Shown in pieces: positions 17,282 through 25,474 of a stretch of 64,000 nt of DNA. Source of the stretch: an uncultured Clostridia bacterium (GTDB lineage: Bacteria; Bacillota; Clostridia; Saccharofermentanales; DTU023); NCBI GenBank assembly GCA_946220865.1, contig CAMJYM010000007.1, forward strand, positions 36,051-100,050. Reading direction: 5' to 3'. Made by a program: the position numbers and the translations under genes. The notes beneath the pieces were generated by a model, which searched no databases, had not been told where the DNA came from, and saw only the letters and a program-made list of their open reading frames with translations. Position 1 is the first letter of the stretch; every line of letters starts with the position of its first letter.

Positions 17282-18049
17282 CTACATCCGATCTTCAAGA
17301 ATGATGGTCCGCATGGCCTCAACGGCAACTTCAATGGCGCGATATTCCAGATTTTTGGGGTTATTTTTTCTGCTTTCATTGGAATAGGCTTTGTAATTTG
17401 TTGCTGAAATGAGGACTGTCGCAGTTCTTATCCGCAAAATATCGCCAATAATAAACAGCACAGCAGACTCCATCTCGGTAGAACATGCACCGCCTTTTTC
17501 ATAGCTCAACCAACGAGGTTCCAAGTCAAAGCCCACAGGCTTTTCAGCTGCAGCGATTTGAGTATAAAAAGAAGCTTTAGTGATTGTAGGTGCAATATTG
17601 TACCGATAGCCTATTTTGCACGCGGCTTCTTCCAATTTTTCAAGCAGATACATATTAGGAACGGAGGGAAACTCAATCGGTGCATAGTGATTAGCTACTC
17701 CTTCCATCCTTACTGCAGCATTGGGAATCACAATATCCCCAACCTCCACTTTTGGTGATGTGGAGGCACAGGAACCGACACGGAGCATGGTGTGTGCACC
17801 TAATTCATATAATTCCTCTACAGCAATTGCGGTTGAAGGACAGCCAATACCTGTTGAACAGACCGTAACGGGCACACCCTCCAGAGTACCCGTAAATGAA
17901 CGAAATTCACGATTATACCCTACCTCTCTGGGTTCATCCAAATAGGTGGAAATTTTTTCAGAGCGTTCAGGGCTGCCAGGTAGAAACACATACTTACCAA
18001 TATCCCCTTTGCTTAGTCCGATATGCATCATTTTTTTTAATTTGCCCAT
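17282..18049 (-). CDS. Nucleoside phosphorylase, second copy
   Basis: A 255-residue PNP/UDP family phosphorylase. HIGLSKGDIGKYVFLPGSPE, STGIGCPSTAIAVEELYELG, RVGSCAS and STEMESAVLFIIGDI mark the phosphate and ribose sites. It is clearly paralogous to the next gene (shared KKMMHIG start, SCAST, SFYT, YSN). Compared with typical uridine phosphorylases the GDP loop reads GSP. An AGGAG site precedes the ATG. It lies 18 bases downstream of its paralogue and upstream of the binding-protein gene. Confidence 0.92.
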   Translation of the reverse strand: MGKLKKMMHIGLSKGDIGKYVFLPGSPERSEKISTYLDEPREVGYNREFRSFTGTLEGVPVTVCSTGIGCPSTAIAVEELYELGAHTMLRVGSCASTSPKVEVGDIVIPNAAVRMEGVANHYAPIEFPSVPNMYLLEKLEEAACKIGYRYNIAPTITKASFYTQIAAAEKPVGFDLEPRWLSYEKGGACSTEMESAVLFIIGDILRIRTATVLISATNYKAYSNESRKNNPKNLEYRAIEVAVEAMRTIILEDRM

Positions 18050-18067
18050 AGCATTGACTCCTATAGT

Positions 18068-18841
18068 CTATTCAGCTTTTTGCTGATCAGCACGGATCAA
18101 TTTACACATTGCTGAAATTCCAACCTCAATTGCCCGCTGTTCATAATCTCTTGGATAGTCATCGTCATCATTTGAATAATGTCGATAATTCGTTGCTGAG
18201 ATCATCACCGAAGACATACGGATGCCTAAGCTGGCTCCTACTAAAAACAATACCGAGCATTCCATACTGGTACTTGTAGCTCCAGCTTTTTCATACGCTT
18301 CCCACTTCCATTTGAGTTCGGGATAAACCGGCTTAGTCTCAGGTGAAACTTCCGTATAAAATGAATCCTTTGTAATGGTGATACCCGTATCAAAAGGATA
18401 TCCACTTTCTATAGCCGCCTGTTTTAAGGCCTTAAAAGAGGTATAATCAGGTACCGCTGGAAATTCAACAGGCAAATAATGACTGCCTGTACCTTCCATG
18501 CGGACAGCTCCCTTAGGAATAACAACCGTTCCGATTTTAACCTGTTCTGCTGTTGATGCACACGACCCTATGCGCATCATGGTATCCGCGCCGCACTGAT
18601 ATAGTTCTTCAACAGCGATGGCTGCGGATGGACCGCCGATTCCAGTGGACGTAACAGCAACCTTCTCTCCGCAAAGCTCACCCACATAAGTCAGATATTC
18701 ACGGTGGTGGACAAGTTCCTTTGGATGATTAAAATATTGAGCAATGAGTTTTACTCTCTCTACACTGCCCGGAATAAAAACATAGCGACCGATTTCACCT
18801 TCACTTATCCCAATATGCATCATTTTTTTAGGTTCATTCAT
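18068..18841 (-). CDS. Nucleoside phosphorylase, first copy
   Basis: A 257-residue PNP/UDP family phosphorylase and first gene of the nucleoside operon. Motifs: HIGISEGEIGRYVFIPGS, STGIGGPSAAIAVEELYQCG, RIGSCAST, STSMECSVLFLVGASLGIR. The ribose-contacting ME pair is kept. The ATG at 18841 is preceded by AGGAG at a good distance; the one at 18847 is only 2 bases from it. Transcription probably begins near the palindrome at 19144-19169, giving a leader of about 300 bases. Base specificity cannot be read from sequence. Confidence 0.92.
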   Translation of the reverse strand: MNEPKKMMHIGISEGEIGRYVFIPGSVERVKLIAQYFNHPKELVHHREYLTYVGELCGEKVAVTSTGIGGPSAAIAVEELYQCGADTMMRIGSCASTAEQVKIGTVVIPKGAVRMEGTGSHYLPVEFPAVPDYTSFKALKQAAIESGYPFDTGITITKDSFYTEVSPETKPVYPELKWKWEAYEKAGATSTSMECSVLFLVGASLGIRMSSVMISATNYRHYSNDDDDYPRDYEQRAIEVGISAMCKLIRADQQKAE

Positions 18842-19318
18842 TCTCATTTCTCCTGGATTAAAACATTCAACCTTTGAGCCAATTATAGTGAGGAATTATT
18901 GGCTGAAACTCTTCATAACAGGCCTAAAACCATTGAAGTGGTCTATGAAATGGTGTTCTGGAATACACCCTTTTAATAGACAGTCATTCTGACGGCAATG
19001 TGATCTTCACATAGTTGTAAAACCTTTATAAAAGCCGAGGGTTTTCCTGAAAAGCTCACTATTTTCACCCATTAACCTTCACTTCCTCAACAAAGAAAAC
19101 ACAAAAGTCTTTCTTGTGAATAACATTTTTTTGTTAAAATAAATTAACATAATGTGCATATTATGTCAACATTCATCGTTAAAATTCAGAAAACTCTCGT
19201 AAATGAGCTAAATAGATTATTTCTTTTATTTACAGAAAATGGAGAAGATGATAACTTTAGTGGAAAAATTGCTGGTATTCACATTAAGACGTATTTATTG
19301 TGAGGATTGTATTTCAAA
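18842..19318. promoter_or_regulatory. Divergent regulatory region of the nucleoside operon and deoR-type gene
   Basis: AT-rich 477-base intergenic stretch between divergent genes. It contains the palindrome at 19144-19169 and, on minus, a possible -35 TTGACA inside it. The transcribed leader on minus has a small hairpin (AGCCAAT / ATTGGCT around 18876-18903) but no terminator and no riboswitch consensus that I could recognise. No ORF is convincing. Confidence 0.6.
19144..19169. promoter_or_regulatory. 26-base palindromic operator candidate
   Basis: The two halves, TTAACATAATGTG and CATATTATGTCAA, are near-perfect inverted repeats. On minus the element begins with TTGACA, a perfect -35 hexamer, followed after 17 bases by TAATTT as a weak -10. 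A repressor bound here would block transcription of the nucleoside operon. The divergent DeoR-type gene is the obvious candidate regulator. Confidence 0.6.
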
Positions 19319-20074
19319 ATGAGAAACAAAAAAGCACAACGACAGACGGAGTTGATCAGGATACTAAAAACCCAAGGCTCATTACCCGTCAGCACACTTG
19401 CGCAAATTCTGGGGGTCTCCGGTATGACAATTAGGCGGGACTTAGCAGAATTAAGCGAGTATCAGCCAGAAATAGGTCATGATGAAAGAACTGAGTTAAA
19501 TTACGGCTACAATTTATTTGATGCACTAAAAAAATCAAATGACAAAAAAAACGCAATAGGGCTTTTTGCAGCTTCTTTAATCTCACCCGATGATATAATT
19601 ATGATTGATACTGGCAGTACAACCGCCAAGATGATACCACATTTACCTTTAAATAGGAATATTACAGTGCTTTGTTTTAATGCAAATGTGCTGTTTGAGC
19701 TGCGCTACAAGAGTGGCATAAAACTATTATTTTGTGGTGGTGTCTTCCACAAGGACACTGAAATGTTTGAGAGTCCTGAATCAATTCAATTCATTAACCG
19801 CATACGCGCAAATAAAGTGTTTCTTTCTGCTGCTGGCATTCATAAACAAATGGGCATTACATGCGTGAACCCCTACGAAGTTCCCACTAAAAAAGCGATC
19901 ATTCATTCATCCTTGCAACGCATATTACTGGTTGATTCAGGGAAATTTAATCAAATTCACCCTGCTTTCTTCTGCGATCTTGACGATATTCAAGTCATCG
20001 TAACAGACAAAAACCTGTCAGAGGATTGGCGGAATTATATTCTAGAAAAAGAAATTACCTTACACTTGGTTTGA
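19319..20074 (+). CDS. DeoR-family transcriptional regulator
   Basis: A 251-residue DeoR/GlpR-type repressor. The N-terminal winged helix shows RQTELIRILKTQGSLPVSTL, AQILGVSGMTIRRDLAEL, the classical DeoR HTH. The C-terminal sensor domain has DTGSTTAKMIPHLPL, the loop that binds a sugar phosphate in this family, and LLFCGGVFHKDTEMF. Such proteins sense phosphorylated sugars; deoxyribose- or ribose-phosphate would fit the phosphorylases next door, by inference. The ATG at 19319 has GAGGA 12 bases upstream; a TTG at 19307 is too near that site. Expression is probably autoregulated through the palindrome 150 bases upstream. Confidence 0.9.
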   Translation: MRNKKAQRQTELIRILKTQGSLPVSTLAQILGVSGMTIRRDLAELSEYQPEIGHDERTELNYGYNLFDALKKSNDKKNAIGLFAASLISPDDIIMIDTGSTTAKMIPHLPLNRNITVLCFNANVLFELRYKSGIKLLFCGGVFHKDTEMFESPESIQFINRIRANKVFLSAAGIHKQMGITCVNPYEVPTKKAIIHSSLQRILLVDSGKFNQIHPAFFCDLDDIQVIVTDKNLSEDWRNYILEKEITLHLV

Positions 20075-20200
20075 TCATTAAAATTCTTTCCGCAATTGTA
20101 ACTGAAATGCCATTTTAAATAAAAACGCCAAATCCAGGATGGCCAGTGCCGGCAAGGAATAATTAAAATTTGTGAGTGTGGGTTCTCTACAATATCACTT

Positions 20201-20290
20201 ATAAGTGCCGAGTTGGTGCTGGAACTCCAAGCATCACAGCAAAGAATCAGCCAGTTAACGATTGAACGTGACTGGTTGGAAAAAAGCTGA
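20201..20290 (+). pseudogene. IS3-family OrfA C-terminal fragment
   Basis: A short frame reads SAELVLELQASQQRISQLTI then ERDWLEKS and stops with TGA. The Q-I-xQLTIERDWL-KK pattern is the leucine-zipper end of IS3-type OrfA; in a shifted frame KKLTKSL continues it. The helix-turn-helix half and OrfB are absent. Confidence 0.65.
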
Positions 20291-20700
20291 CAAAATCTTT
20301 GGATAACCGTCAAACCTGTGGGCGGTGAGATGGCATCTACATTTGTTGTTTGAAATGAGCGGGTGTGAGCTCGGAGATTTTCTCTTTTTCGCCAGCCTCG
20401 GACTTGCCTGCCTCGGTGAGACTGAAACCATGTTGTTTCGGCTAATACCTGCAGAAACCTTCATATCTATATACCCGCCGCAGCCGGATCGCTTTATTCT
20501 CTTCCTCTCCTGGCTTTTCTCCTGGCGGCAGTAAGACCACAAAATGCTCCCTCCACTCTTGCTAAATGAGATTCTCTTTACTGGCTCTGCTTGTCCGGTT
20601 CGGTGGCTCTCACCGCGCCGGACAGGCGGCTTCGCCGCACCGTAATAAACAAGTCTCGCTTCCAGCGCTTCTCTCACTTTCTTTTTTTCATGGATGCTGT
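20291..20700. other. Intergenic, no gene recognised
   Basis: About 400 bases between the IS3 fragment and the ATPase tail repeats. It contains a GC-rich hairpin-prone string around 20590-20640 (CCGGTTCGGTGGC, GCCGGACAGGCGGC, CGCCGCACCG) but no convincing ORF, RNA gene or terminator. Confidence 0.5.
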
Positions 20701-20792
20701 TTATCTTATGATCAGCTTCTCGTTCAAGCTGATTATTTTTTGATCAGCTTCTCGTTCAAACCGTTTATCTTGTGAGCAGCTTCTCGTCCAAT
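20701..20792. repeat. Tandem copies of the ATPase gene 3' end
   Basis: Three direct copies of a ~31-base unit (20701-20729, 20730-20761, 20762-20792), core GATCAGCTTCTCGTTCAA. The third is the true end of the ATPase gene, coding LLDEKLLTR-stop on minus. The other two, beyond the stop, would code LNEKLIKK-stop and LNEKLIIR-stop, each keeping a stop codon. Confidence 0.85.
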
Positions 20793-22066
20793 AGGAAATC
20801 CTCGATCCCGATATACTGAATTCCATTCTCATCCTGCCAGGGTTTCATGTAGTCCTTGACAACCACGATCTTCCGGAAGGAATCCGGAATTCTGATCAGG
20901 GATGCGATCTCCTGCTCTTTCTTTTCTGAGTCTGCAATTGTAAGCGCTGACTGAATATAGTAGCGCTCATCTCCACGATTTACCACAAAGTCAAGCTCCA
21001 GCTGCTTCCGGATATTCTTCCCTGAATCGTCCCTTACATTCTGCTCGACCATACCAACATCAACATCGAAGCCTCTGCGGATAAGGTCGTTGTAAAGGAC
21101 ATTCTCCATCATGTGGGTTTCCTCCAGCTGTCTGAAGCCGAGTCTGACATTACGCAATCCTGGATCAGAAAAGTAATACTTGAGTGGGGTTTTGATGTAT
21201 TTACGTCCTTTTACATCATACCGCTCTGCCTTCTGAATAAGAAATGCGTCCATGAAGAATCCAATGTATTTGTCAATTGTATCAGGCGCAATGCGAATCT
21301 GCCGCTCACTGGCAAACGTGTTTGACAGCCTGCTTGGATTCGTTAAAGAGCCGATGCCGGAAGCAAGCACGTTCAGAAGAATCTCCAAAACCTCTGCATC
21401 ATTGTTGATCTGATGGCGCTCCAGGACATCTTTGATATAGGATCTGTTGAACAAATCCCGCAGATAACGACTCTTCTCTTCATACGATTCCATCATCCAT
21501 ACAAGTGGCATTCCGCCATAGGTATAGTAATCGCGCCACGCTCCGCGCTTATCTCCCTCATAAAGCTCGTAGACTTCCGCGAAAGACAGCGGATTGACAC
21601 GAATCTCATCCCCACGATCTCTGAACTGGGTAAGGATATCCGATGAGAGCATTTTAGAGTTACTGCCCGTTACATAGATGTCCGCATTCGGGAGCTTCAT
21701 GAGTCCGAGCAGCACATCGATAAAGGTGAGTTTTTCATTCGGGTCATCTACATACGGATTAGGGATTTCGCTCACAAATTGGATTTCATCAATAAACACA
21801 TAGTAGCGTTTATCCTTATCCGGCATCCGCTCCTTCACGACTTTGTTCAGTTCAAAAGGATTTCTGTACTTCGCATTGTCGATCTCGTCCAGAGCGAGCC
21901 CTACGATCTGATCCTCTCCTACACCATTGTCCAGAAGGTACTGGCGGTAAAGGGTAAACAGAAGGTAGGACTTCCCGCTCCGGCGAAGACCGGTGATGAC
22001 TTTGATACGTCCATTGTCCTTTTTCCGGATCAGCTGATCCATATATTGTTTTCTTGCATATTGCAT
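20765..22066 (-). CDS. AAA (AAA_14) ATPase with DUF4143 domain
   Basis: A 433-residue ATPase of the AAA_14/DUF4143 group, common and often multicopy in anaerobes; its cellular role is unsettled. Walker A GLRRSGKSYLL near residue 30, Walker B KRYYVFIDEIQFV, sensor-like YVTGSNSKMLSSD, then the DUF4143 half with YYFSDPGLRNVRLGFRQLEE and the nuclease-fold-like ELDFVVNRGDERYYIQSAL near the end. ELDFVV resembles the D/E-x-K type core of archaeal ATPases of this group. The ATG at 22066 follows GGAG; an upstream in-frame ATG at 22081 lies in the double-hairpin repeat edge. The repeat supplies a plausible promoter (TTGATA, 18 bases, TACAAT). Confidence 0.92.
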   Translation of the reverse strand: MQYARKQYMDQLIRKKDNGRIKVITGLRRSGKSYLLFTLYRQYLLDNGVGEDQIVGLALDEIDNAKYRNPFELNKVVKERMPDKDKRYYVFIDEIQFVSEIPNPYVDDPNEKLTFIDVLLGLMKLPNADIYVTGSNSKMLSSDILTQFRDRGDEIRVNPLSFAEVYELYEGDKRGAWRDYYTYGGMPLVWMMESYEEKSRYLRDLFNRSYIKDVLERHQINNDAEVLEILLNVLASGIGSLTNPSRLSNTFASERQIRIAPDTIDKYIGFFMDAFLIQKAERYDVKGRKYIKTPLKYYFSDPGLRNVRLGFRQLEETHMMENVLYNDLIRRGFDVDVGMVEQNVRDDSGKNIRKQLELDFVVNRGDERYYIQSALTIADSEKKEQEIASLIRIPDSFRKIVVVKDYMKPWQDENGIQYIGIEDFLLDEKLLTR

Positions 22067-22082
22067 CGCTATAATCTCCATG

Positions 22083-22190
22083 AAATTTTTGCGGCATCCG
22101 CATTTTTTTCACGAAGTCATTGTATCCCGGGACAGATGAACATATCAAGTCTTAAGTCTAAAAATTTTGCGGATTCCGCATTTTTTCACG
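22083..22190. repeat. Double-hairpin (BIME-like) repeat, copy 2
   Basis: Second copy of the element at 6944-7056, same orientation. Palindromes GCGGCATCCGC and GCGGATTCCGC flank the spacer. It fills the gap between the ATPase start and the MFS gene and supplies the last ~11 codons and the stop (22158-22160) of the MFS frame. On minus it carries TTGATA-18-TACAAT, a promoter-like pair directed at the ATPase. Confidence 0.85.
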
Positions 22191-23465
22191 CCCGGAGGCC
22201 CAGAAAAAGGGGATGGCCGCGAGCTGAGCCAGGACGGAAAGGGCGACCATGGCAGTGAGGTTCAGATCGTAAAGAATACCCAGGAGCCAGCTGCCCAGAA
22301 AGAAAAAGACCCCGAAGAAAAATTCAAAGAAGCCATAGCCTGTAGCCCGGCTTGCCTTGGGAATCATGGTGGATACGGCCGCTTTCAGGATGGATTCCTG
22401 AGCGCCCATGCCCACGCCCCACAAGGCGATGCCGAGCAAGAGGGCCGGAACAGTATGCAGGGAAAATACCAGAAAGGCAAAGGGCGCGGAAATGAGCGTT
22501 GATAACACCAGGGCGAGGCTTCCTTTTTTATCGAAAAGGAGGCCGAAAACCAGCGAACTTACCGCGTCGATCAACATGGCTCCAGCATAGAGTAGCGGCA
22601 GAGTTCCCGTGCTCACCAGTGAGGTCGTTTTCGTAAGACTCCCGCTGAGAGCCGTATACGTTCTGGAAACGTGCATGATAATCAGGGAATAGTCCATGAA
22701 GCCAAAGGCAAAAAAGCTGATCCCGATGATGTAAAAAATAAAGGGCTTTTTTAACTTAAATGGAGCAGGCGTTTCTACTTCCGGTTCGAAGTGTTCTGGA
22801 TGAGGGAATTTCCGTTTCGTGAACAAAAGGAGAATCAGAGTAACCGCTCCCGGTATCGCCAGAAGAGCAAAGGCAAAGGAATAGATCTCAAAACTTGTGC
22901 CCTCCGTGCGGAAAAGCATGACGAGGTAGAGAAGCACCGGCCCGAGAAATGCGCCGATCTGATCCAGCACTTCCTGGATGCCGAAACTTTTGCCGACTCC
23001 TTCCTGCGTGGCGGCAAAGGACATGAGCGTATCTTTGGCCGGTTTTTTGATGGCCTTGCCCATACGCTGGATGATCAAAAGAGCCGCCGCGGCGATCCAG
23101 CCATGCTCGCCAACCAGTGCGAGAGCCGGAACCGCCAGCACATCCAGCACATAACCGCCAATGACCAGCGGCCAGTATTTTTTCGTCTTATCCGTAATTC
23201 TGCCGAAAAGCAGGCGCAGCGAGTAGCCGACCAGCTCGCCAAGACCGGAAACAAAACCGATCGTGCCCGCCGAAGCGCCCAGAAGCGCAAAGTAGGCTCC
23301 TCGGATACTCGCCGCTCCCTCGTGTGTCATATCCGAAAAAAGACTCACCAGACCGAAGAGCACAATAAAGCTCATGGCCGATGAAAGGCTCTTTTTTGAA
23401 AGGCTCTTTGTCGTCTTTTGCTGCCGATCGGCAGCAGGGTCCTTTTCGCAGAGTTTTTTAGCCAT
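22158..23465 (-). CDS. MFS transporter
   Basis: A 435-residue major facilitator with about 12 membrane segments; the substrate is unknown. GLVSLFSDMTHEGAASIRG in helix 1, RMGKAIKKPAKDTLMSFAA between helices 4 and 5 and GKSFGIQEVLDQIGAFLGP in helix 5 are typical of a drug- or arsenate-efflux-like MFS group. The start at 23465 has GAGGA 12 bases upstream; a GTG at 23537 would add 24 hydrophilic residues but has no ribosome site. The C-terminal GREKMRNPQNF is encoded by the double-hairpin repeat, so the natural 3' end was probably replaced or slightly altered by that element. Confidence 0.88.
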   Translation of the reverse strand: MAKKLCEKDPAADRQQKTTKSLSKKSLSSAMSFIVLFGLVSLFSDMTHEGAASIRGAYFALLGASAGTIGFVSGLGELVGYSLRLLFGRITDKTKKYWPLVIGGYVLDVLAVPALALVGEHGWIAAAALLIIQRMGKAIKKPAKDTLMSFAATQEGVGKSFGIQEVLDQIGAFLGPVLLYLVMLFRTEGTSFEIYSFAFALLAIPGAVTLILLLFTKRKFPHPEHFEPEVETPAPFKLKKPFIFYIIGISFFAFGFMDYSLIIMHVSRTYTALSGSLTKTTSLVSTGTLPLLYAGAMLIDAVSSLVFGLLFDKKGSLALVLSTLISAPFAFLVFSLHTVPALLLGIALWGVGMGAQESILKAAVSTMIPKASRATGYGFFEFFFGVFFFLGSWLLGILYDLNLTAMVALSVLAQLAAIPFFWASGREKMRNPQNF

Positions 23466-23562
23466 AAACTTGGCACGATCCTCCTCGGCTTTTGAGTTAA
23501 GCGATGATCTTTCTCCGGTCAGGTGTTCAGATATCACAGTTGTTTTTATTTAGCAGCTTTAT

Positions 23563-25425
23563 TCAGCCTCTGAGTCTGGCGATGATTTTTTCGGCGACGC
23601 GAAGACCATCGACGGCTGACGAAGTAATGCCGCCGGCATAACCTGCGCCCTCCCCGCAGGGATAGAAGCCGGGAAGCTCGACGGACTCCAGGCTCTCGAT
23701 ATCACGCAAGATGCGAAGAGCCGAGCTGGAGCGTGTTTCAGCTGCTGTCAGGACGGCCTGACCAGCAGCAAAGCCCTGGAGTTTTGTGCCCATGTGGAGC
23801 AGGGCTTCACAAAGAGCGAGGGTGATTTCTCTGGGGTAGAGGCCGGAAAGATCGGCTTGGCGAACCAACGGTTTATAGCTGGGCTGGGCACGCCGAAGTT
23901 CTGCAGGAAGAGCCGCGTTGATGTGCTGGACGCGGACGAGGATGTCATCGAGTTCGGCTTTTGCTTCGGGATAGCGTGAGAGGACGGCGCTGATAAAATC
24001 GCCGACTTCCTGCACGGGTGCAGCATAATCTAAGGCAATTTCTTTGGCACAATTTTCGGCTGCTTCTTTGGCATAGTCTGAGACGGCACCCTCCTGGCTC
24101 AAAAAGTAGGCCTTCCCTTCGAGTTCTTCCTGAAAGCTGAGGCCAGCCAGGTCTTCTTCACCAAAATCTTCCTGGGAAACCTGACAGATCAGCGCCGAGT
24201 TAGCATTTTCCTCTGCCCGGGCATAGGCGCTCATGCCGTTGGTCACGATGCTCTCCGGCCGGGCATTGGAGGCCACGACTTCACCGCCCGGACACATACA
24301 GAAGGTAAAAACCCCGCGCCCGCTTTTACTTTGCCAGCTGAGACGATAATCCGCAGCTCCCAGACGCGGGTGTTCGGCAAATTTTCCGTATTGCGCGAGG
24401 TTAATCAGTTTCTGTGGATGCTCAATGCGAAAACCGACAGCAAAGGCTTTGTTTTCAAGTCTCAGACCCGATTCAAGCAGCATGCGGGCGCTGTCGTCCG
24501 CACTGTGGCCACAGGCAAAAATGACCGTGGATGCGGCAATTTTTTCCGCTCCGACACAGACACCGAGCAGCTTTCGAGGGGACGCGGCGTCACCGCCTGG
24601 CTCTATCCAAAGTCCATCAACACGGCAGTTGAAGCGAAATCCCACCCCCATTTGAATGAGTTTCTGCCGCATTTTATAGAGCACGGCTCTCAGCCGATCT
24701 GTACCGATGTGGGGCTTTTGCTCCCAGAGAATTTCTTCGGGCGCGCCACAAAGGGCAAAAATTCTGGGCACCAAAGCTGCCCTCGGGTCTTTAATACGGC
24801 TGAGCAACTTGCCATCAGAGAACGTGCCCGCACCCCCTTCGCCAAAAGGAATATTCGCTTCCGGGTCAAAAGGGCCGCCTCGGCGAAAATCTTCGACTTT
24901 GCGAATGCGCTCAGAGAGTTCAGGTCCGCGTTCAAGTAGGATGGGTGGAAAGCCTTCACAGGCGAGAGCCCAGGCCGCAAAGAGGCCGGCCGGGCCAGCA
25001 CCGACAACAAGAGGGCGCATTTTTTTGTGCTGCTCGCTCACCTGGCCGGATGAGGCGGCAGCCTCATTATTCGGACTGCCCGAGACAACAATTTGACTCT
25101 CCTGGCCTGCTGAAGTGGCAGCCTGACACTCCTGTCCTTTTAAAACGGCGCTTAAGTTCTCTTTACTACAGGACTTTTCAGCCTTTTTCTCCTCAAGCCA
25201 TGAAAGGTTTGCGTTGGCCGCATAGCTCCGGCGCCAGGGCAAGTCAACTTCCACATCAGCGAGAAAATGCAGATCATTTTTACGACGGGCATCCAGAGAA
25301 CGACGACGAAAACGCCAGTCCGGCTTGCAGTCAGGAGCGAACTTAAGCTCACGGCGCAGCCGTTTCAGGATATCTTCATCCCTATAATCTAAAGATAATC
25401 TTAGGTTTTTGACCAGGATGCTCAT
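23563..25425 (-). CDS. FAD-dependent dehydrogenase (COG2509 type)
   Basis: A 620-residue flavoprotein resembling the widely conserved but uncharacterised FAD-dependent dehydrogenases of Firmicutes. The N-terminal ~85 residues form a small alpha/beta module; the FAD-binding GAGPAGLFAAWALA follows near residue 140, then FGEGGAGTFSDGKL, typical of this group, FACGHSADDSARMLL, and GEGAGYAGGITSSAVDGLR at the C-terminus. A ~45-residue polar insert (residues ~90-135) precedes the FAD site. The ATG at 25425 follows GGGAG; an upstream frame to 25512 is unlikely. Cytosolic, substrate unknown. Confidence 0.9.
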   Translation of the reverse strand: MSILVKNLRLSLDYRDEDILKRLRRELKFAPDCKPDWRFRRRSLDARRKNDLHFLADVEVDLPWRRSYAANANLSWLEEKKAEKSCSKENLSAVLKGQECQAATSAGQESQIVVSGSPNNEAAASSGQVSEQHKKMRPLVVGAGPAGLFAAWALACEGFPPILLERGPELSERIRKVEDFRRGGPFDPEANIPFGEGGAGTFSDGKLLSRIKDPRAALVPRIFALCGAPEEILWEQKPHIGTDRLRAVLYKMRQKLIQMGVGFRFNCRVDGLWIEPGGDAASPRKLLGVCVGAEKIAASTVIFACGHSADDSARMLLESGLRLENKAFAVGFRIEHPQKLINLAQYGKFAEHPRLGAADYRLSWQSKSGRGVFTFCMCPGGEVVASNARPESIVTNGMSAYARAEENANSALICQVSQEDFGEEDLAGLSFQEELEGKAYFLSQEGAVSDYAKEAAENCAKEIALDYAAPVQEVGDFISAVLSRYPEAKAELDDILVRVQHINAALPAELRRAQPSYKPLVRQADLSGLYPREITLALCEALLHMGTKLQGFAAGQAVLTAAETRSSSALRILRDIESLESVELPGFYPCGEGAGYAGGITSSAVDGLRVAEKIIARLRG

Positions 25426-25474
25426 AATTTCTCCCGATGACTTATTTCTGGACTTGCCGCTCGGCAACAGGCGC

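Noticed and set aside
18842..19143. Purine riboswitch before the nucleoside operon
   Set aside because: The conserved purine-aptamer core could not be found on minus.
20765..22066. AAA/DUF4143 ATPase as a phage-defence gene
   Set aside because: The family is widespread and multicopy in anaerobes with no clear defence link, and no partner genes are here.
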